Position numbers and translations under genes: made by a program
Origin: Circinella umbellata
Taxonomy: Eukaryota > Mucoromycota > Mucoromycetes > Mucorales > Lichtheimiaceae
Assembly: GCA_025093555.1 (NCBI GenBank)
Contig: JAIWNF010000011.1
Coordinates: 186,001-250,000 of the forward strand
DNA length: 64,000 nt
Direction: 5' to 3'
Notes under the pieces: model-generated
What the model saw: the letters and a program-made list of their open reading frames with translations, nothing else
Databases searched by the model: none
Told to the model about the DNA's origin: nothing
In this document: positions 61,360-64,000 of the stretch, in pieces
Layout: every line of letters begins with the position of its first letter
Position numbering within the stretch: the first letter of the stretch is position 1

Positions 61360-62731
61360 GATGCTTTTTGCTGGATCAGAAAATGCGCAAGAGCGGTGAG
61401 TGGATTGAAAGGGGTGGGTTGCAAATGGTCAGATGGCCGTTCTTGTTCGTGAAATGATTTTTCTGGTCAAATCCAACTACGAATGAGACCTCAATTTGCT
61501 ATATAGACAAACTAACTCTTAGTTGAATTATTTAGAAATTGATGAGGAATTGAGCAAGTAGCAGGATATTGTCCAACCATGGCAAGGAAGTTCTAAAACA
61601 AGAGATCGTTTTTCAAGACAATAGCAAAATTAGTCAATTTTGACGTGATATTGTGAAAGGTAATGGCAAGTACAATTGATATTTCTGAATGCCATTTCGT
61701 TACCAACAAACTATAATCAACCAATCAATCGACGATAAATAGACATGTTTCCAGTGAACTGAACTTCTATAAATATAAACGGTAGATAGTTTGAATTCCT
61801 TGCATTAGATGCTGTGTATAGAACATCTAACTTGGTAATATTTAACTATTATATGGGCCCCGACACACATCGATTCAGCCCATGTTAACCTTGATACAAA
61901 AACAAGGAAAGTTAATTAATGTTGTGCCAAAAGATGAGAGTGTCCATACCATACCAATGATTTGACAAAATCTTTATATTGCCCCTATTTGAACTTGACC
62001 CCGCTTTAAGTTTAAAGAAAGTTGAATATATAACCAAAAAGGTTTTGTAAATATATTCTTTTATTGACAGAATAAGTTTCATAAAAAAGGAAAAAGGTAG
62101 AAGATGAGTTGGAACAATAGAGATGCATTTTCTTCATCATTGGCTCTCAAAAAAAAGTTAAAATAGGGGCAATATATGGACTCTGACGTATCATTGAACG
62201 AGGATTCTGATCAAACATTACTCTTCAGAAGAACAGTATCGCTATTATTAAATGGCACGTAGCGAATATAATAAAATACTCAAATATTAAAAAAGAAGAA
62301 AAGTGCTAAGTAGTATTGAAATATAAAAATCTGTTTTGTAACTTATGCTTTTTTAATAATATTATTATATGATAGTAGGGCTGGATAATGTAATGATATG
62401 ATAAGAAAGTGGCAGTAAAGATAATAATAAGAATAATTCTATCTAGCAGTATAAGTGTATAATAGTAAATGATATAAGTAAAAGAAAAGTATGAATAAGG
62501 GGATTAACTAATAATGATGTACAATACATATGATGAGAATGTAGTCGCACTACAAACTGCTGAAATGAATGGAATGAGGATGCGTGAATAATGATCTATA
62601 TAGCTGTACAAAAAATAATGAATAATATGTAGTAGTGCTGAGAATATTCGAGGTATATATAATAATGCTGGTAAGAATGTGTACACGTTATATCTCGGAA
62701 TAGTTATAAGTTGCTGTTGATAGTGAAGACT
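61360..62731. other. Intergenic, contains the MITE-like element
   Basis: Apart from the inverted-repeat element, this stretch shows no gene. The right part (62180-62731) is simple, ATAATA-rich DNA that includes the 3' UTR of the GPI-protein gene. Confidence 0.5.
61975..62176. mobile_element. MITE-like element, about 200 bp, with 22-bp inverted repeats
   Basis: The left arm (61975-61996) and right arm (62155-62176) are inverted repeats matching at 21 of 22 positions; the core is TATATTGCCCCTATTT. Both ends carry TA at the outer edge, as expected for a TA target duplication of the Tc1/mariner/IS630 group. There is no coding capacity between the arms. Since a dead IS630-type transposase lies 1 kb upstream, the element may have been moved by that family; this is inference. 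Confidence 0.72.
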
Positions 62732-63638
62732 TTACAAAGTCATCATAAGGTAGGAGACACTAGCAATTCCTAATGTAATTAATGTAGTGGGTACAAATGT
62801 TTTGATACCAAAGCTTTCGTCAGATCCAATAGGGTTTCCTTGGCCATCCAGGATATCGATGCTGGCAGTTGCAGTAGCACCAGAGAGCTTATCAGCTGCC
62901 AAAGTCACATCAGCAGGATCAGATTCGGAAGTTTGCTGAGAAGCGCAAGTTTCAGTACCCTTAGCTGCAATGTAGAACAATTCCGAGTAGGTACTATAAC
63001 ACATTTGTTTTAAAAAAAAGAGAGAACGATAAGTTCACTTGCTGTACAATGTTTGAACAACAGTATTAAAGTTATAATTTTAAATAAATAAAAAATCTAC
63101 CTTTGGTCACCGTATTGAATAACAATCTTATGTTCGGAACAGTTGGCAATGTTGCCAGGAATATTAACCAAGAAAGTACCGGTGCTACCATTTACTTCAG
63201 TAGCCAAGTTTGTAACATCGCTGCCTTCGGTATTAGTGAGTCCAATGGATAAAGGAGTGTTCTTTCCAGCTATCCAGGCTATTATTGAAATAATAGTTGA
63301 GATTAATATTTGAAAAAATAGAATTATCATTATAATTTAATTGTTAAAAAATATTTATGATGAGATACTTACAAATTGTAGTACTGTAAAAAGGCAAAAT
63401 ATATATTTTAAAAGAAAAGAGAAGGTGTTAGTGCTCTATTCGTCAATTATACAAATTTAACTAACATAAAGAAATGCTTTACTTACGCTTGGCCGGAAAT
63501 GATAGTATCTTGTGCAATAGGAGCAGTGATAGAATAATCAGAGCTTTGCTGTTGTTGCTCTTGTCGCTCAACAAGAATAGGAGAAGCCATAGTAGAAGCA
63601 GAAGCAAGTAAGAGGATGGAGAGAGAAGTCAATTGCAT
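62732..63638 (-). CDS. GPI-anchored surface protein, Kre9/KNH (Ser-Thr-rich) family
   Basis: Four exons (63638-63487, 63383-63373, 63278-63101, 62993-62732) join in frame to 200 aa. The N-terminus MQLTSLSILLLASASTMASP is a signal peptide. The mature domain reads ITAPIAQDTIISGQATTISW, TPLSIGLTN, NGSTGTFLVNIP and SEHKIVIQYGDQSTYSELFY, the pattern of the fungal Kre9/KNH domain (PF10342). The C-terminus SFGIKTFVPTTLITLGIASV ending SYLMMTL is a hydrophobic tail typical of GPI attachment. It should sit at the cell surface or wall. Exon 2 is only 11 nt; without it the ISW strand and the frame are lost. The N-glycosylation site N-G-S is visible in NGSTG. Confidence 0.88.
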
Positions 63639-64000
63639 GATAATAAAAAAAATGTAATAAAAAAGAGCTTTTGTTTGGTTTTGCGATAGCAGTAGATTGT
63701 TTGTTGTTTATAATGAAGAAAAACTGTTTGAAGTTTTTGGTCGTTTATATACACTTGTCAGATCATCGATTAAGGTGACACATATTTTTCACATGCTTGA
63801 AAAAAATGCCACGTTTTCGCAATGTGGCCCCAGCAGGACCCTAAAAATTTTTATTCATTTCATTTCATTTTATTTCATTTCCGTCGATTTCCACATTGAA
63901 GTACCACACTTCTTTCTAACCTTCCTAAACCCCATTTAATTTGAGAAAAATAGATATCAGCACCTAGATGGCGGAATGTAATTCAATTCTGCAGACTTTT
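63639..64000. promoter_or_regulatory. Upstream region of the GPI-protein gene
   Basis: 362 bp to the window edge. No further gene is supported; a plus-strand frame at 63697-63939 is simple in composition. A repeated ATTTCATTTC-type stretch lies at 63850-63885. Confidence 0.4.

Noticed and set aside
1..64000. CRISPR array, bacterial operon, rRNA or tRNA genes
   Set aside because: No regularly spaced direct repeats, no polycistronic gene packing with ribosome-binding sites, and no structural RNA signatures were found; the gene structure is eukaryotic throughout.

Overview
The window is nuclear DNA of a filamentous fungus, most likely an early-diverging one of the Mucoromycota (Mucorales type). 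The grounds are very AT-rich intergenic DNA, genes split by many short GT-AG introns (mostly about 50-110 nt), Asn/Gln/Thr-rich coding sequence, and a protein set that includes ERMES, GET and complex I components together with IS630-type and Mutator-like transposon genes. The phylum call is inference; no rRNA or tRNA gene was seen that could fix it. Exon structures were built by eye from splice signals, reading-frame continuity and family conservation.

Layout. 1-2.3 kb: an unidentified Ser-rich gene running off the left edge and a divergent ATF/CREB-type bZIP factor. 4.6-10.8 kb, minus strand: a nine-exon F-BAR/SH3 protein (Cdc15/Imp2/Hof1 type) and the mRNA export adaptor Yra1/ALYREF. 11.3-11.8 kb: a small single-pass membrane protein with two PPxY motifs. 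12.06-15.71 kb: an apparently intact Mutator-like element, with a 912-codon spliced transposase between 19-bp perfect terminal inverted repeats. 17.4-20 kb: an MFS transporter. 23.7-32.2 kb: a dense housekeeping block with mitochondrial uS8m, NIF3, an NmrA-like protein, ERMES subunit Mdm34 and the tail-anchored protein insertase Get1, followed by an unidentified 347-aa protein to 33.5 kb. 38.7-46.7 kb: long-chain acyl-CoA synthetase, a four-LIM paxillin-like protein divergent from the complex I 51-kDa subunit, and a CMP/dCMP-deaminase-fold enzyme. 50.5-51.6 kb: a syntaxin-6/Tlg1 SNARE. 55.1-56.4 kb: glucosamine-6-phosphate deaminase. 62.7-63.6 kb: a GPI-anchored Kre9/KNH-type surface protein.

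The long gene-poor stretches (33.5-38.7, 46.8-50.4, 51.7-55.1 and 56.4-62.7 kb) hold decayed material: a hexokinase C-terminal relic, an eroded IS630/Tc1-type transposase, a roughly 200-bp MITE-like inverted-repeat element and several unidentified coding relics. The functional genes do not form one pathway. They cover membrane traffic and contact sites (Mdm34, Get1, Tlg1), cytokinesis and cytoskeleton (F-BAR, LIM), mitochondrial function (uS8m, complex I), lipid activation and amino-sugar breakdown. No single new multi-gene system is evident. The best leads are the Mutator-like element, the PPxY membrane protein whose upstream region it occupies, and unusual splicing: a GC-AG intron inside the acyl-CoA synthetase P-loop motif, an 11-nt microexon, and one 569-nt intron in the ALYREF gene.
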